Below are positions 23,569 through 31,854 of a stretch of 51,223 nt of DNA, piece after piece. Under the pieces are notes generated by a model. The model worked only from the letters and a program-made list of their open reading frames with translations, made no database searches and was not told where the DNA came from. This DNA comes from Limnohabitans sp. Rim8 (GTDB taxonomy: Bacteria; Pseudomonadota; Gammaproteobacteria; Burkholderiales; Burkholderiaceae_C). Made by a program: the position numbers and the translations under genes. Positions within the stretch are counted from its first letter, which is position 1. Each line of letters starts with the position of its first letter. Where the stretch lies: contig NZ_CAMDLM010000029.1 in NCBI RefSeq assembly GCF_945901735.1, positions 1 to 51,223 on the forward strand, written 5' to 3'.

Positions 23569-25394
23569 CAAAAGGCCTCCTCGGGCAAGTCGGCGCAAGT
23601 CGGGTCCCGGCTGGACACCACATTGAGCCAAGCGCCGATCTTGGGCAATTCGTAGCGAAAGAAATAACGGCAGGCGGCGCGGCGGCCCTGCGCGGCAGGG
23701 GTCTCGTTGCCCTCCAAGCTGGACGCGACATCGAGCCAGATCCAGGCGATCACGGTGTGGCCAAAGGCTTGCAAATACGGCACGGCATTGGCCAGGGCCT
23801 GGGCGGGTTCGGCACCATCCCAAGCTTGCTGGGTGGCTTGGCCGACTTGCTTCAGGGCAGCGCCCAAGGCCGCAGCTTCAGGCCCCCAGCTGCCTTCAGC
23901 CCTGGCTGCCGTGGCCAGCATGCGTTCGGCCAGCAGTTGCAAGCCACGTCCGTTTTCCATCAGCACCTTGCGGCCGAGCAAGTCCATGGCCTGAATGCCA
24001 TGCGTGCCTTCGTGGATCATGTTCAAGCGGTTGTCGCGCCAGTACTGCTCCACCGGAAAGTCGCGCGTGTAACCGTAGCCGCCGTGAATCTGGATGGCCA
24101 AGCTGTTGGCTTCCAGGCACCACTCGCTGGGGAAACTTTTAACGATGGGCGTGAGCACTTCGAGCAGCAAGCGCGCCTCATCGGCGTCTTCAGGCGCACC
24201 GGTGTGCAGTTCATCCACCAAGCGGGCGCAGTACAAGGCCAGGGCCAAAGCGCCCTCGCTGTAGGCCTTTTGCGCCAGCAGCATGCGCTTGATGTCGGCG
24301 TGTTCGATGATGCGAACCTGCGGGCGGCTGGCGTCTTTGCCCCCTGCCCCGCTGGGTCGGCCTTGCGGCCGGTTTTTGGCGTAGTCGAGGCTGGCGTAGT
24401 AACCCGCCATGCCCAGCATGGTGGCGGCCATGCCCACGCCGATGCGGGCTTCGTTCATCATGTGGAACATGCAGCGCAGGCCCTCCCCGGGTTTGCCAAC
24501 GAGGTAGCCCACGGCACCGCTTGCGGCGCCGGACCCGCCACGCACGGGGTACTTGCCCTCACCAAAATTCAGCAGTGTGTTGGTCGTGCCGCGCCAGCCG
24601 CATTTGTGGTTCAGGCCCGCAAGGGCCACGTCGTTGCGCTCGCCGGTGAGTTGGCCCTGTGTGTCAAGCAATTTTTTGGGCACGATGAACAACGAGATGC
24701 CTTTGACGCCCGGCACCAATTGGCCATCGGCACCGGGGATCTTGGCCAGCACCAAGTGGATGATGTTTTCACTCAACTCGTGTTCGCCTGACGAAATCCA
24801 CATCTTGTTGCCCTTGAGGCGGTAGCGTGGCCCCAATGGGTCAGCTTCAAAGCCTTCACCATCGGGTGTGGCACGGGTCGTCACATCGCTCAGCGACGAA
24901 CCGGCTTGCGGTTCGCTCAGGCACATGGTGCCCGAAAAGCGCCCATTGAATTCGTTAGCGGCAAACACCTGCTTTTGCAAATCGGTACCATGCACCATCA
25001 GCAAATTGGCGTTGCCACTGGTCAGCATGCCCGAACCGATGCTGACCGAGGCCATCGCAAAAAAAGCATTGGCTGCAGCCTCCACCGTATAAGGCAGTTG
25101 CATGCCTCCAATCTCGTAGTCTTGCGCAGCGCTCAGCATGCCCGATTCGGCATAGGCCTTGTACGCATCGTGCGTAGCCTGCGGCAAGATGACTTTTTCG
25201 CCGTCAAAGTGCGGCTCTTGCGTGTCCACCAGGCGGTTGAACGGGGCGTATTTCTCCCGCGCAATGCGCTCGCAGGTATCGAGCACGGCGTCAAAGGTTT
25301 CGCGTGAATGGTCGGCAAAGCGCTCGCGGCTTTGCAGGCTTTCGACCTTCAACCAGTCGTGCAGCAAGAAATCAACGGTGGGGCGAAGTGACAT
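23568..25394 (-). CDS. acyl-CoA dehydrogenase (long form with C-terminal extension)
   Basis: A 608-residue FAD enzyme, longer than the ~380-residue short-chain type and similar in size to DmdC/FadE-like dehydrogenases. Motifs in order: MCLSEPQAGSSLSDVTTRAT (FAD loop), KMWISSGEHELSENIIHLVL, the GGYGYTRDFPVEQYWRDNRL segment, and NMIHEGTHGIQAMDLLGRKV where Glu is the expected catalytic base. A C-terminal helical domain follows. It introduces the 2,3-double bond in acyl-CoA substrates. It is translationally coupled to the Dabb gene. Chain-length preference, or a methylmercaptopropionyl-CoA role as in DmdC, cannot be read from sequence alone. Confidence 0.93.
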   Translation of the reverse strand: MSLRPTVDFLLHDWLKVESLQSRERFADHSRETFDAVLDTCERIAREKYAPFNRLVDTQEPHFDGEKVILPQATHDAYKAYAESGMLSAAQDYEIGGMQLPYTVEAAANAFFAMASVSIGSGMLTSGNANLLMVHGTDLQKQVFAANEFNGRFSGTMCLSEPQAGSSLSDVTTRATPDGEGFEADPLGPRYRLKGNKMWISSGEHELSENIIHLVLAKIPGADGQLVPGVKGISLFIVPKKLLDTQGQLTGERNDVALAGLNHKCGWRGTTNTLLNFGEGKYPVRGGSGAASGAVGYLVGKPGEGLRCMFHMMNEARIGVGMAATMLGMAGYYASLDYAKNRPQGRPSGAGGKDASRPQVRIIEHADIKRMLLAQKAYSEGALALALYCARLVDELHTGAPEDADEARLLLEVLTPIVKSFPSEWCLEANSLAIQIHGGYGYTRDFPVEQYWRDNRLNMIHEGTHGIQAMDLLGRKVLMENGRGLQLLAERMLATAARAEGSWGPEAAALGAALKQVGQATQQAWDGAEPAQALANAVPYLQAFGHTVIAWIWLDVASSLEGNETPAAQGRRAACRYFFRYELPKIGAWLNVVSSRDPTCADLPEEAF

Positions 25395-25502
25395 GGCAAA
25401 TGGGTGGTTGAGGGTTTAGGTTCTTCCAGTTATGGGAAGTGGGTTGTGGGTTGAGCTTTGAGCGTTCAGCGTTCAGCGTGAATACAAAGACTCACGCACA
25501 AC

Positions 25503-25579
25503 ACTCAACGCAGCACGCTCAACGCTCAACGCTTAACGCAGCACGCTCAACGCTCAACGCTCAACGCAGCACGCTCAAC
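25503..25579. repeat. heptanucleotide tandem repeat with 28-base higher-order period
   Basis: Eleven consecutive 7-base units run from 25503 to 25579, mostly GCTCAAC with a GCAGCAC variant at 25510, 25538 and 25566, exactly every fourth unit. The tract ends six bases before the thioesterase-side end of the thiolase gene (stop codon at 25586). Related degenerate units (GTTCAGC) occur at about 25458-25475. Such arrays change length by slippage. Confidence 0.8.
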
Positions 25580-25585
25580 GCCAAA

Positions 25586-26761
25586 TCACAGCACTTCAAA
25601 AATGCCACACGCGCCCATACCGCCGCCAATGCACATGGTCACGGCCACACGCTTGGCACCACGGCGTTTCCCTTCGATCAGTGCGTGGCCCGTCAGGCGT
25701 TGGCCCGACACACCGTAGGGGTGACCCACCGCGATCGCGCCGCCGTTCACGTTCAAACGGTCGGCTGGGATGCCCAGCTTGTCGCGGCAGTACAGCACCT
25801 GCACGGCAAACGCTTCGTTGAGCTCCCACAGGTCAATGTCTTGCACGGTCAGACCCAAACGCGCCAGCGCCTTGGGCACGGCATACACGGGGCCAATGCC
25901 CATCTCGTCAGGCTCGCAACCGGCCACAGCAAAGCCCAGGAAACGACCCAAGGGCTTGAGACCGCGTTGCTCGGCCAGTTTCTCGTCCATCAACACGCAA
26001 GCACCCGCGCCGTCCGAGAACTGGCTGGCGTTGCCCGCTGACACCAGCCCGCCAGGCAGCGCAGAGCGCAGGCCGCTGATGGCTTCTACGGTGGTGCCTT
26101 CGCGCAGGCCTTCGTCCACGCCCACAGTCACTTGCTTGGTGGTCATGCCCATGACCTTGTCGATCACGCCTTGCGTGACGGTGATGGGGGCGATTTCGTC
26201 GTTGAACAAACCGGCAGCTTGTGCAGCGCAGGCCTTTTGTTGGCTGGCCGCACCATAAGCGTCCATCACATCGCGACCGATTTTGTAGCGTTTGGCCACT
26301 TGCTCGGCGGTTTGCAGCATGTTCCAGTAGATCTCGGGCTTCATCTTGGCCAGGGCCAAGTCCTGCAGCATGTGGGTGTTCGCTTCTTGCTGTACGCAAG
26401 AAATGCTCTCCACACCGCCAGCCACATACACCTGGCCTTCACCCGCGATGATGCGCTGCGCCGCCAGCGCAATGGTTTGCAGGCCCGACGAGCAAAAGCG
26501 GTTCACGGTCATGCCAGAGACCGATATGGGCATGCCGGCCCTGAGGGCGATTTGGCGAGCGATGTTGGCACCCGTGGCCCCTTCAGGCGTGGCGCAGCCC
26601 ATGATCACGTCTTCGACTTCGGCGGCATCAATGCCAGCGCGGGCCACGGCATGTTGTACCGCATGGCCGCCCAAAGTGGCGCCGTGGGTCATGTTGAATG
26701 CGCCCTTCCAGCTCTTGGCCAGAGGGGTGCGGGCGGTCGATACGATAACGGCGTTGGTCAT
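25586..26761 (-). CDS. acetyl-CoA C-acyltransferase (thiolase)
   Basis: A 391-residue thiolase with the complete active site: acyl-accepting Cys in [20 protein letters not shown], the NEAFAVQ loop, His in [20 protein letters not shown], and the second Cys in [18 protein letters not shown] at the C-terminus. Length and order are those of degradative 3-ketoacyl-CoA thiolases. It lies between the acyl-CoA dehydrogenase and the bifunctional hydratase/dehydrogenase genes, completing a beta-oxidation set. Both intergenic flanks carry heptad repeats. Confidence 0.95.
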   Translation of the reverse strand: MTNAVIVSTARTPLAKSWKGAFNMTHGATLGGHAVQHAVARAGIDAAEVEDVIMGCATPEGATGANIARQIALRAGMPISVSGMTVNRFCSSGLQTIALAAQRIIAGEGQVYVAGGVESISCVQQEANTHMLQDLALAKMKPEIYWNMLQTAEQVAKRYKIGRDVMDAYGAASQQKACAAQAAGLFNDEIAPITVTQGVIDKVMGMTTKQVTVGVDEGLREGTTVEAISGLRSALPGGLVSAGNASQFSDGAGACVLMDEKLAEQRGLKPLGRFLGFAVAGCEPDEMGIGPVYAVPKALARLGLTVQDIDLWELNEAFAVQVLYCRDKLGIPADRLNVNGGAIAVGHPYGVSGQRLTGHALIEGKRRGAKRVAVTMCIGGGMGACGIFEVL

Positions 26762-26782
26762 TTTGAATCCTTGGTTTGGCTC

Positions 26783-26803
26783 GTTGAGCGTTGAGTGTTA
26801 AGC
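26783..26803. repeat. heptad repeats upstream of the thiolase gene
   Basis: Three units GTTGAGC-GTTGAGT-GTTAAGC (26783-26803) are the reverse complement of the GCTCAAC units at 25503-25579. Further scattered related pieces (ACACTCAACTCTGAACGCTC) lie at 26847-26866. The thiolase gene is thus flanked by inverted heptad tracts. Confidence 0.6.
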
Positions 26804-26863
26804 GGCGGTCAAGCAGTTAACTGGTCTTATGAAACTGGACAACGAACACTCAACTCTGAACGC

Positions 26864-28975
26864 TCAGTTGAATGTTTTGCCTTCGGCCGCCAAGCGCACC
26901 AACAAAGGTGCGGGTTGCCAGAATTGGGCGTCGTCGAGTGGGTTCTTGGCAAAGCGCTTCATGGCTTCGACCACGTTGAACAGCCCAATCGTGTCGGCGT
27001 AGTTCATCGGGCCACCGCGCCAGAACGGGAAGCCATAGCCGGTGATGTAGACCATGTCGATGTCGCTGGCCTTGCTGGCGATGCCTTCTTCCAAGATGTG
27101 GCAAGCCTCGTTGACCAATGAATACACCAAGCGCTGCACGATTTCTTCGTCGGAAATCTTGCGGGGCGTTAGCCCCAAAGCGGCGCGGTGTTTTTCGATC
27201 ATCTCGACCACCACGGCGCTGGGAATCGCGTCACGTTTGCCGGCTTGGTAGTCGTACCAGCCTGCGCCCGTCTTTTGGCCGTAACGCCCCATTTCGCACA
27301 GCAAGTCAGCGGTTTTGCTGTATTTGAGGTTGGGTTTTTCGGTGTAACGGCGCTTGCGAATCGCCCAGCCGATGTCGTTGCCAGCCAAGTCGCCCATGCG
27401 GAAGGGGCCCATGGCAAAGCCGAATTTCTCAACCGCCTTGTCCACTTGGGCTGGGGTGCAGCCTTCTTCGATCAGGAAACCGGCTTGACGGCTGTACTGC
27501 TCAATCATGCGGTTGCCGATGAAGCCATCGCACACGCCCGAGACCACCGAGGTTTTCTTGATTTTCTTGCCAATGGCCATCACGGTGGCCAGCACGTCTT
27601 TGCCGGTCTGGGCGCCACGTACCACTTCGAGCAGCTTCATCACATTAGCCGGGCTGAAGAAGTGCATGCCGATCACGTCTTGAGGGCGTTGGGTGAAGCT
27701 GGCAATCTGGTTCACATCCAAGGTGGAGGTGTTCGAGGCCAAAATCGCACCAGGCTTCATCACTTCGTCGAGCTTCTTGAAGACAGCTTCTTTCACGCCC
27801 ATCTCCTCAAACACGGCTTCGATCACCAGATCGGCTTGGCCAATGTCGTCGTAGCTGAGCGTGGTGCTCAGCAAGGCCATGCGCTGCTCGTATTTGTCTT
27901 GCTTGAGCTTGCCTTTTTTGACTTGGGCTTCGTAGTTCTTGCGGATGGTGGCCACGCCACGGTCCAGCGCGTCTTGCTTCATCTCCAGCATCTTGACCGG
28001 GATGCCCGCATTCAAGAAGTTCATCGAAATGCCACCGCCCATGGTGCCAGCACCGATGACGGCAATCGACTGGATGGCCCGCATGGGGGTGTCTGCCGGC
28101 ACGTCCGGGATCTTGGACGCCGCACGGTCGGCCATGAAAATGTGACGCAGTGCGCGGCTTTCGGGAGTGAACATGAGGTTGGTGAAAATTTCACGCTCCA
28201 AAACCATGCCCTCTTCGAATTTCTTTTTGGTGGCCGCTTCGACGGCGTCCACGCACTTTTCAGGCGCAGGCAGGTTTTTCGCCATGCCTTTGACCATGTT
28301 GCGGGTGAACTGGAAGTACGCATCGCCTTGCGGGTGCTTGCAAGGCAGGTTTTTGACCAAGGGCATGGGCGAACCATCGGCGTGGGCTGCGGCCACTTTG
28401 CGGGCCATGGCCAAGGCTTCTTCTGGCAGGCTATCGGCCGATTGGGCCATCGCATCAAACAGCTTTTGGCCAGGCAGCATGGCCAGCATCTCGCTCATGA
28501 TGGCCTCGCCGCTGACGATCATGTTCAGCGCCGCTTCGACACCGATCACGCGGGGCAAGCGCTGCGTGCCGCCCGCGCCGGGGATGAGACCCAGCTTGAC
28601 TTCAGGCAAGGCAATGGAAGTGCCCGGCGCGGCAATGCGGTAGTGGCAACCCAAAGCCAACTCCAAGCCACCGCCCATGGCGACCGAGTGGATGGCCGCC
28701 ACAACCGGCTTGGCCGAATTTTCGCAAGAGCGGATCACGCTCAGCAAATTGGGTTCCTGCGTCGCCTTGGGCGAGCCAAACTCACGGATGTCCGCACCGC
28801 CCGAAAAAGCTTTGCCGCCACCGGTGATGACGATGGCTTTGACGGCCGCGTCGTTGTTGGCTTTTTCCAGCCCGTCGGTGATGCCGACGCGGGTGGACAG
28901 ACCCAAACCGTTGACGGGTGGATTCATCAGGGTGATGACCGCGACATCGCCATGCACTTTGTATTCAGCTGTCAT
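26864..28975 (-). CDS. bifunctional enoyl-CoA hydratase / 3-hydroxyacyl-CoA dehydrogenase
   Basis: A 703-residue type-1 multifunctional beta-oxidation enzyme (FadB/FadJ-like). The N-terminal crotonase domain has GGGKAFSGGADIREFG (oxyanion hole) and the ALPEVKLGLIPGAGGTQRLP block with both catalytic glutamates. From ~residue 300 comes the NAD-binding IGAGTMGGGISMNFLNAGIP, then FFSPANVMKLLEVVRG with the catalytic His region, and the C-terminal 3HCDH domains. It hydrates 2-enoyl-CoA and oxidises the 3-hydroxyacyl-CoA formed. AAGGAAG precedes ATG 28975. The size is closer to the compact peroxisomal-like type than to E. coli FadB. Confidence 0.95.
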   Translation of the reverse strand: MTAEYKVHGDVAVITLMNPPVNGLGLSTRVGITDGLEKANNDAAVKAIVITGGGKAFSGGADIREFGSPKATQEPNLLSVIRSCENSAKPVVAAIHSVAMGGGLELALGCHYRIAAPGTSIALPEVKLGLIPGAGGTQRLPRVIGVEAALNMIVSGEAIMSEMLAMLPGQKLFDAMAQSADSLPEEALAMARKVAAAHADGSPMPLVKNLPCKHPQGDAYFQFTRNMVKGMAKNLPAPEKCVDAVEAATKKKFEEGMVLEREIFTNLMFTPESRALRHIFMADRAASKIPDVPADTPMRAIQSIAVIGAGTMGGGISMNFLNAGIPVKMLEMKQDALDRGVATIRKNYEAQVKKGKLKQDKYEQRMALLSTTLSYDDIGQADLVIEAVFEEMGVKEAVFKKLDEVMKPGAILASNTSTLDVNQIASFTQRPQDVIGMHFFSPANVMKLLEVVRGAQTGKDVLATVMAIGKKIKKTSVVSGVCDGFIGNRMIEQYSRQAGFLIEEGCTPAQVDKAVEKFGFAMGPFRMGDLAGNDIGWAIRKRRYTEKPNLKYSKTADLLCEMGRYGQKTGAGWYDYQAGKRDAIPSAVVVEMIEKHRAALGLTPRKISDEEIVQRLVYSLVNEACHILEEGIASKASDIDMVYITGYGFPFWRGGPMNYADTIGLFNVVEAMKRFAKNPLDDAQFWQPAPLLVRLAAEGKTFN

Positions 28976-29008
28976 GCTGGACTTCCTTTGCGTGATAAAT
29001 TAAAAAAG

Positions 29009-29022
29009 AACGACCGTTCGTT
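29009..29022. promoter_or_regulatory. operator-like palindrome upstream of the hydratase/dehydrogenase gene
   Basis: AACGACCGTTCGTT (29009-29022) has perfect five-base arms AACGA/TCGTT around a CCGT centre, 34 bases before the start codon. This form resembles TetR-family operators, which often govern fatty-acid degradation genes. No regulator gene is adjacent. Confidence 0.4.
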
Positions 29023-29095
29023 TTTGAACATTGTAGACATAAAAAAACCCTGCACGGCAAAAAATTGTCGCACCAGAGACGGGGCTAAGTTTGGA

Positions 29096-29791
29096 TCAAA
29101 CCTCCAACCATTCCTTGCGAATGTAGGTGTTGGCCCGCAGCTCGTCGGGCGTGCCCATGAAGACAATGGCACCATGGCCCATGACCAAGGCGCGGTCCGA
29201 AATGCGCATGGCAATCGTCAGTTTCTGCTCGATCAGCAACACCGAGACCCCTTTGGCTTTGAGGCTGAAAAGAAATTGGCCGACAAGCTCGACAATTTTG
29301 GGCGCCAGCCCCTCGGTGGGTTCGTCGATGATGATGAGATCGGGGTCACCCATCAGGGTTCGGCACAGCGTGAGCATTTGCTGCTCACCGCCCGAAAGCA
29401 CCCCGGCTTCGTTGTGTTCGCGTTCTTTGAGGCGCGGAAACATGGCGAACATGTCGTCAAACGACCAACGGCCGTTTTGCCCATTGCGTTTTTGGCCCAA
29501 TTGCAGGTTTTGGCTCACCGTCAGCTTGGGGAAAATCTCGCGGTTCTCGGGCACATAACCTACCCCCAGGTGGGCGATCTCATAGGCTTTTTTGCCCTGA
29601 ATGGGCTGGCCTTTCCAGTCGATGCGGCCTTCGCACTCGACCAGACCCATGATGGCCTTGGCGGTCGTGGATCGGCCTGAGCCGTTGCGCCCAAGCAAGG
29701 CCACGATCTCGCCCTGCCCCACCTCAAAATTGACGCCATGCAACACATGGCTTTTGCCGTAAAAGGCATGAAGGTTGTCGATTTTCAGCAT
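29096..29791 (-). CDS. livF: branched-chain amino acid-type ABC transporter ATP-binding protein LivF
   Basis: A 231-residue ABC ATPase of the LivF type. It has a Walker A GRNGSGRST (residues 34-42), Q-loop region VPENREIFPKLTVSQNLQLG, the ABC signature LSGGEQQMLTLCRTL, and Walker B LIIIDEPTEGL. The invariant Walker A lysine is replaced by Arg40 (codon CGA), an unusual substitution. It ends with the LivF-type tail GTPDELRANTYIRKEWLEV. Its ATG overlaps the livG stop by one base. It powers uptake through LivHM together with LivG. Confidence 0.92.
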   Translation of the reverse strand: MLKIDNLHAFYGKSHVLHGVNFEVGQGEIVALLGRNGSGRSTTAKAIMGLVECEGRIDWKGQPIQGKKAYEIAHLGVGYVPENREIFPKLTVSQNLQLGQKRNGQNGRWSFDDMFAMFPRLKEREHNEAGVLSGGEQQMLTLCRTLMGDPDLIIIDEPTEGLAPKIVELVGQFLFSLKAKGVSVLLIEQKLTIAMRISDRALVMGHGAIVFMGTPDELRANTYIRKEWLEV

Positions 29792-30561
29792 CAGTGGACT
29801 CCTGCTTGGCTGTCTGCGACCGGAGAGCCCAAATAAGCCTCCTGCACTTTGGCATTGGCCCGCACCGCCTCAGGCGTGTCAAAGGCGATGACTTCGCCGT
29901 ACACCACCACCGCGATCTTGTCGGCCAGGCCAAACACCACGCCCATGTCGTGCTCCACGGTGAGCAGGGTTTTGCCCACGGTGACGTCCTTGATGAGCTG
30001 AATGAAACGCGAGGTTTCGCTCTTGCTCATGCCGGCCGTGGGCTCGTCCAGCAAGATCACATCCGCGCCACCCGCGATGGTCACGCCGATTTCCAACGCC
30101 CGTTGCTCGGCATAGGTCAGGTTGACCGCCAGCACGTCGCGTTTTTTGTCCAGATGGATCATCTCCAGCAACTCGTCGGTGCGTTCGTTGGCGTCTTTCA
30201 GGCCCGACAGGAATTTCCAAAAGCTGTATTTGTAGCCCAGGCTCCAGAGCACCGCGCAGCGCAGATTTTCGAACACGCTGAGCTTGGGGAAGATGTTGGT
30301 GATCTGGAAGCTGCGCGACAGCCCCATGCGGTTGATTTCGTATGGCGTCTTGTTCTGGATGGTCTGACCAGCCAGCAAAATATCGCCACTAGAGGGGCCA
30401 AAGCGGCCACTGATCAGGTTGAACAGTGTCGACTTGCCCGCGCCGTTGGGGCCGATCACAGCCACACGCTCGCCTGCATGGACGGCCAGATTCACGCCAC
30501 GGATGATTTCGGTCTTGCCGAAATTCTTGCGCACGTCCCGGAGTTCTAAGGCGTAACTCAT
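29791..30561 (-). CDS. livG: branched-chain amino acid-type ABC transporter ATP-binding protein LivG
   Basis: A 256-residue ABC ATPase. Walker A is canonical, GPNGAGKST, followed by the LivG-type NRMGLSRSFQITNIFPKLSV, a signature segment variant LTYAEQRALEIGV, and Walker B VILLDEPTAGM. The insert between Q-loop and signature (YKYSFWKFLSGLKDANERTD) is characteristic of LivG. ATG 30561 was chosen because MSYALELRDVRKNFGKTEII is the normal N-terminus; the frame extends far upstream only as a shadow of livM. It overlaps livM by four bases (ATGA) and livF by one. Confidence 0.94.
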   Translation of the reverse strand: MSYALELRDVRKNFGKTEIIRGVNLAVHAGERVAVIGPNGAGKSTLFNLISGRFGPSSGDILLAGQTIQNKTPYEINRMGLSRSFQITNIFPKLSVFENLRCAVLWSLGYKYSFWKFLSGLKDANERTDELLEMIHLDKKRDVLAVNLTYAEQRALEIGVTIAGGADVILLDEPTAGMSKSETSRFIQLIKDVTVGKTLLTVEHDMGVVFGLADKIAVVVYGEVIAFDTPEAVRANAKVQEAYLGSPVADSQAGVH

Positions 30562-31850
30562 AAGGCCGTTTCCCTTCGCTTGATTTCTTTTTCGATGTCG
30601 GTCTGGATCACGCCCCAGTCGCGGGCGAATTGTCGCCTGGCCAGCTCGAACAGACCCAGGCCCGTCAGCATGACAAACGCCGAGCCGAACCAGCTGTCCA
30701 GGCTCTTGGCATTGAGGGTGGCGCCCATGAACTTGACCGTGTCCCCCAGGGCCGAATTGAGCTGCAGGTGGTAGACCATCTCGATCATGGCTCCCGCCCC
30801 CGCCAGCATGACGGTGGCCGTGAGGCCCAGGCCCAGGTAACTGGTCCAGATCTGGCGCAATTTGCCAAACTTGGCCACCCGCAGGTTCATCATGATCAGG
30901 CTGGCAATGCCGCCGGGCGCGTACATGACCATGAACAAGAACACCAGGCCCAAGTACAGCAGCCAGGCTTTGGTCAGTTCGGACAACAGCACAAAAGCGA
31001 TGATCATCAGCACCGCCCCGATGATGGGGCCAAAGAAGAAGGTCGCACCGCCCAAAAAGGTGAACAGCAAATAAGCGCCAGAGCGCCCTGCCCCGACCAC
31101 CTCGGCCGTCACGATCTCGAAGTTGAGTGCACCCAAACCACCCGCGATGCCCGCAAAAAAGCCCGAGATGATGAACGCCATGTAGCGCACGCGCTGGGTG
31201 TTGTAGCCGATGAACTCGACCCGCTCGGGGTTGTCGCGCACCGCATTCAAAATGCGTCCCAGCGGCGTTTGCGTGAAGGCGTACATGAGCGCCACACAAA
31301 CAAAGGTGTAGGCGGCAATCAGGTAATAAACCTGGATTTGCGGGCCGTAGGTGATGCCAAAGAAAGGCTGACCCGCCACCCGGTTGCCTGACACACCCGC
31401 CTCGCCCCCGAAAAACTCTGAAAACATAAGCGACATGGCGAACACCAACTCGGCCACGCCCAGTGTGATCATGGCGAAGGTGGTGCCCGATTTGCGGGTG
31501 GTGACCCAACCGAGCAAGATGGCAAAGCCCATGCCGGTCAAGCCGCCAACGATGGGCAGCAAACTGACCGGAATGTTCAATTGGCCGCCGCTCACCGAAT
31601 TGAGCGCGTGGATGGCCATGTAAGAACCCAGTCCGGTGTAAACCGCATGGCCAAAACTGAGCATGCCGCCTTGGCCCAGCAGGATGTTGTAGGACAGGCA
31701 AGCGATGATGGCGATGCCCATTTGCGCCAGCATGGTGGTCGACAGGTTGCTGGTGAACACCAAAGGCGAGACCACCAGCACCAGCGCGAACAGGCTCCAG
31801 ATGACCCAGCGGCCGACGTTGTAGGGTTTGAATTTGTAAACAGCAGCCAT
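30558..31850 (-). CDS. livM: branched-chain amino acid-type ABC transporter permease LivM, extended C-terminus
   Basis: An inner-membrane permease of 430 residues with about eight hydrophobic spans in the LivM core (SYNILLGQGGMLSFGHAVYT is the family loop; TPLGRILNAVRDNPERVEFI the cytoplasmic EAA-like loop). LivM proteins are usually nearer 330-360 residues; here about 80 extra residues follow the core, with two further hydrophobic stretches (LGLGLTATVMLAGAGAMI and FGSAFVMLTGLGLFELA) and a charged end. The extension is in frame and protein-like. Gene order livH-livM-livG-livF with overlapping ends indicates one transcript. Confidence 0.92.
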   Translation of the reverse strand: MAAVYKFKPYNVGRWVIWSLFALVLVVSPLVFTSNLSTTMLAQMGIAIIACLSYNILLGQGGMLSFGHAVYTGLGSYMAIHALNSVSGGQLNIPVSLLPIVGGLTGMGFAILLGWVTTRKSGTTFAMITLGVAELVFAMSLMFSEFFGGEAGVSGNRVAGQPFFGITYGPQIQVYYLIAAYTFVCVALMYAFTQTPLGRILNAVRDNPERVEFIGYNTQRVRYMAFIISGFFAGIAGGLGALNFEIVTAEVVGAGRSGAYLLFTFLGGATFFFGPIIGAVLMIIAFVLLSELTKAWLLYLGLVFLFMVMYAPGGIASLIMMNLRVAKFGKLRQIWTSYLGLGLTATVMLAGAGAMIEMVYHLQLNSALGDTVKFMGATLNAKSLDSWFGSAFVMLTGLGLFELARRQFARDWGVIQTDIEKEIKRRETAL

Positions 31851-31854
31851 GTCT

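Noticed and set aside
25503..25579. Possible CRISPR array
   Set aside because: Uniform seven-base units without spacers and no cas genes.
27188..29680. Very long open frame (830 codons) on the plus strand opposite the hydratase/dehydrogenase and livF genes
   Set aside because: Both minus-strand genes have complete family motifs; the plus frame has a composition typical of an antisense shadow in GC-rich DNA.
30562..31701. Long upstream extension of livG through livM
   Set aside because: The LivG N-terminus is clear at 30561 and the extension is the livM gene in another frame.
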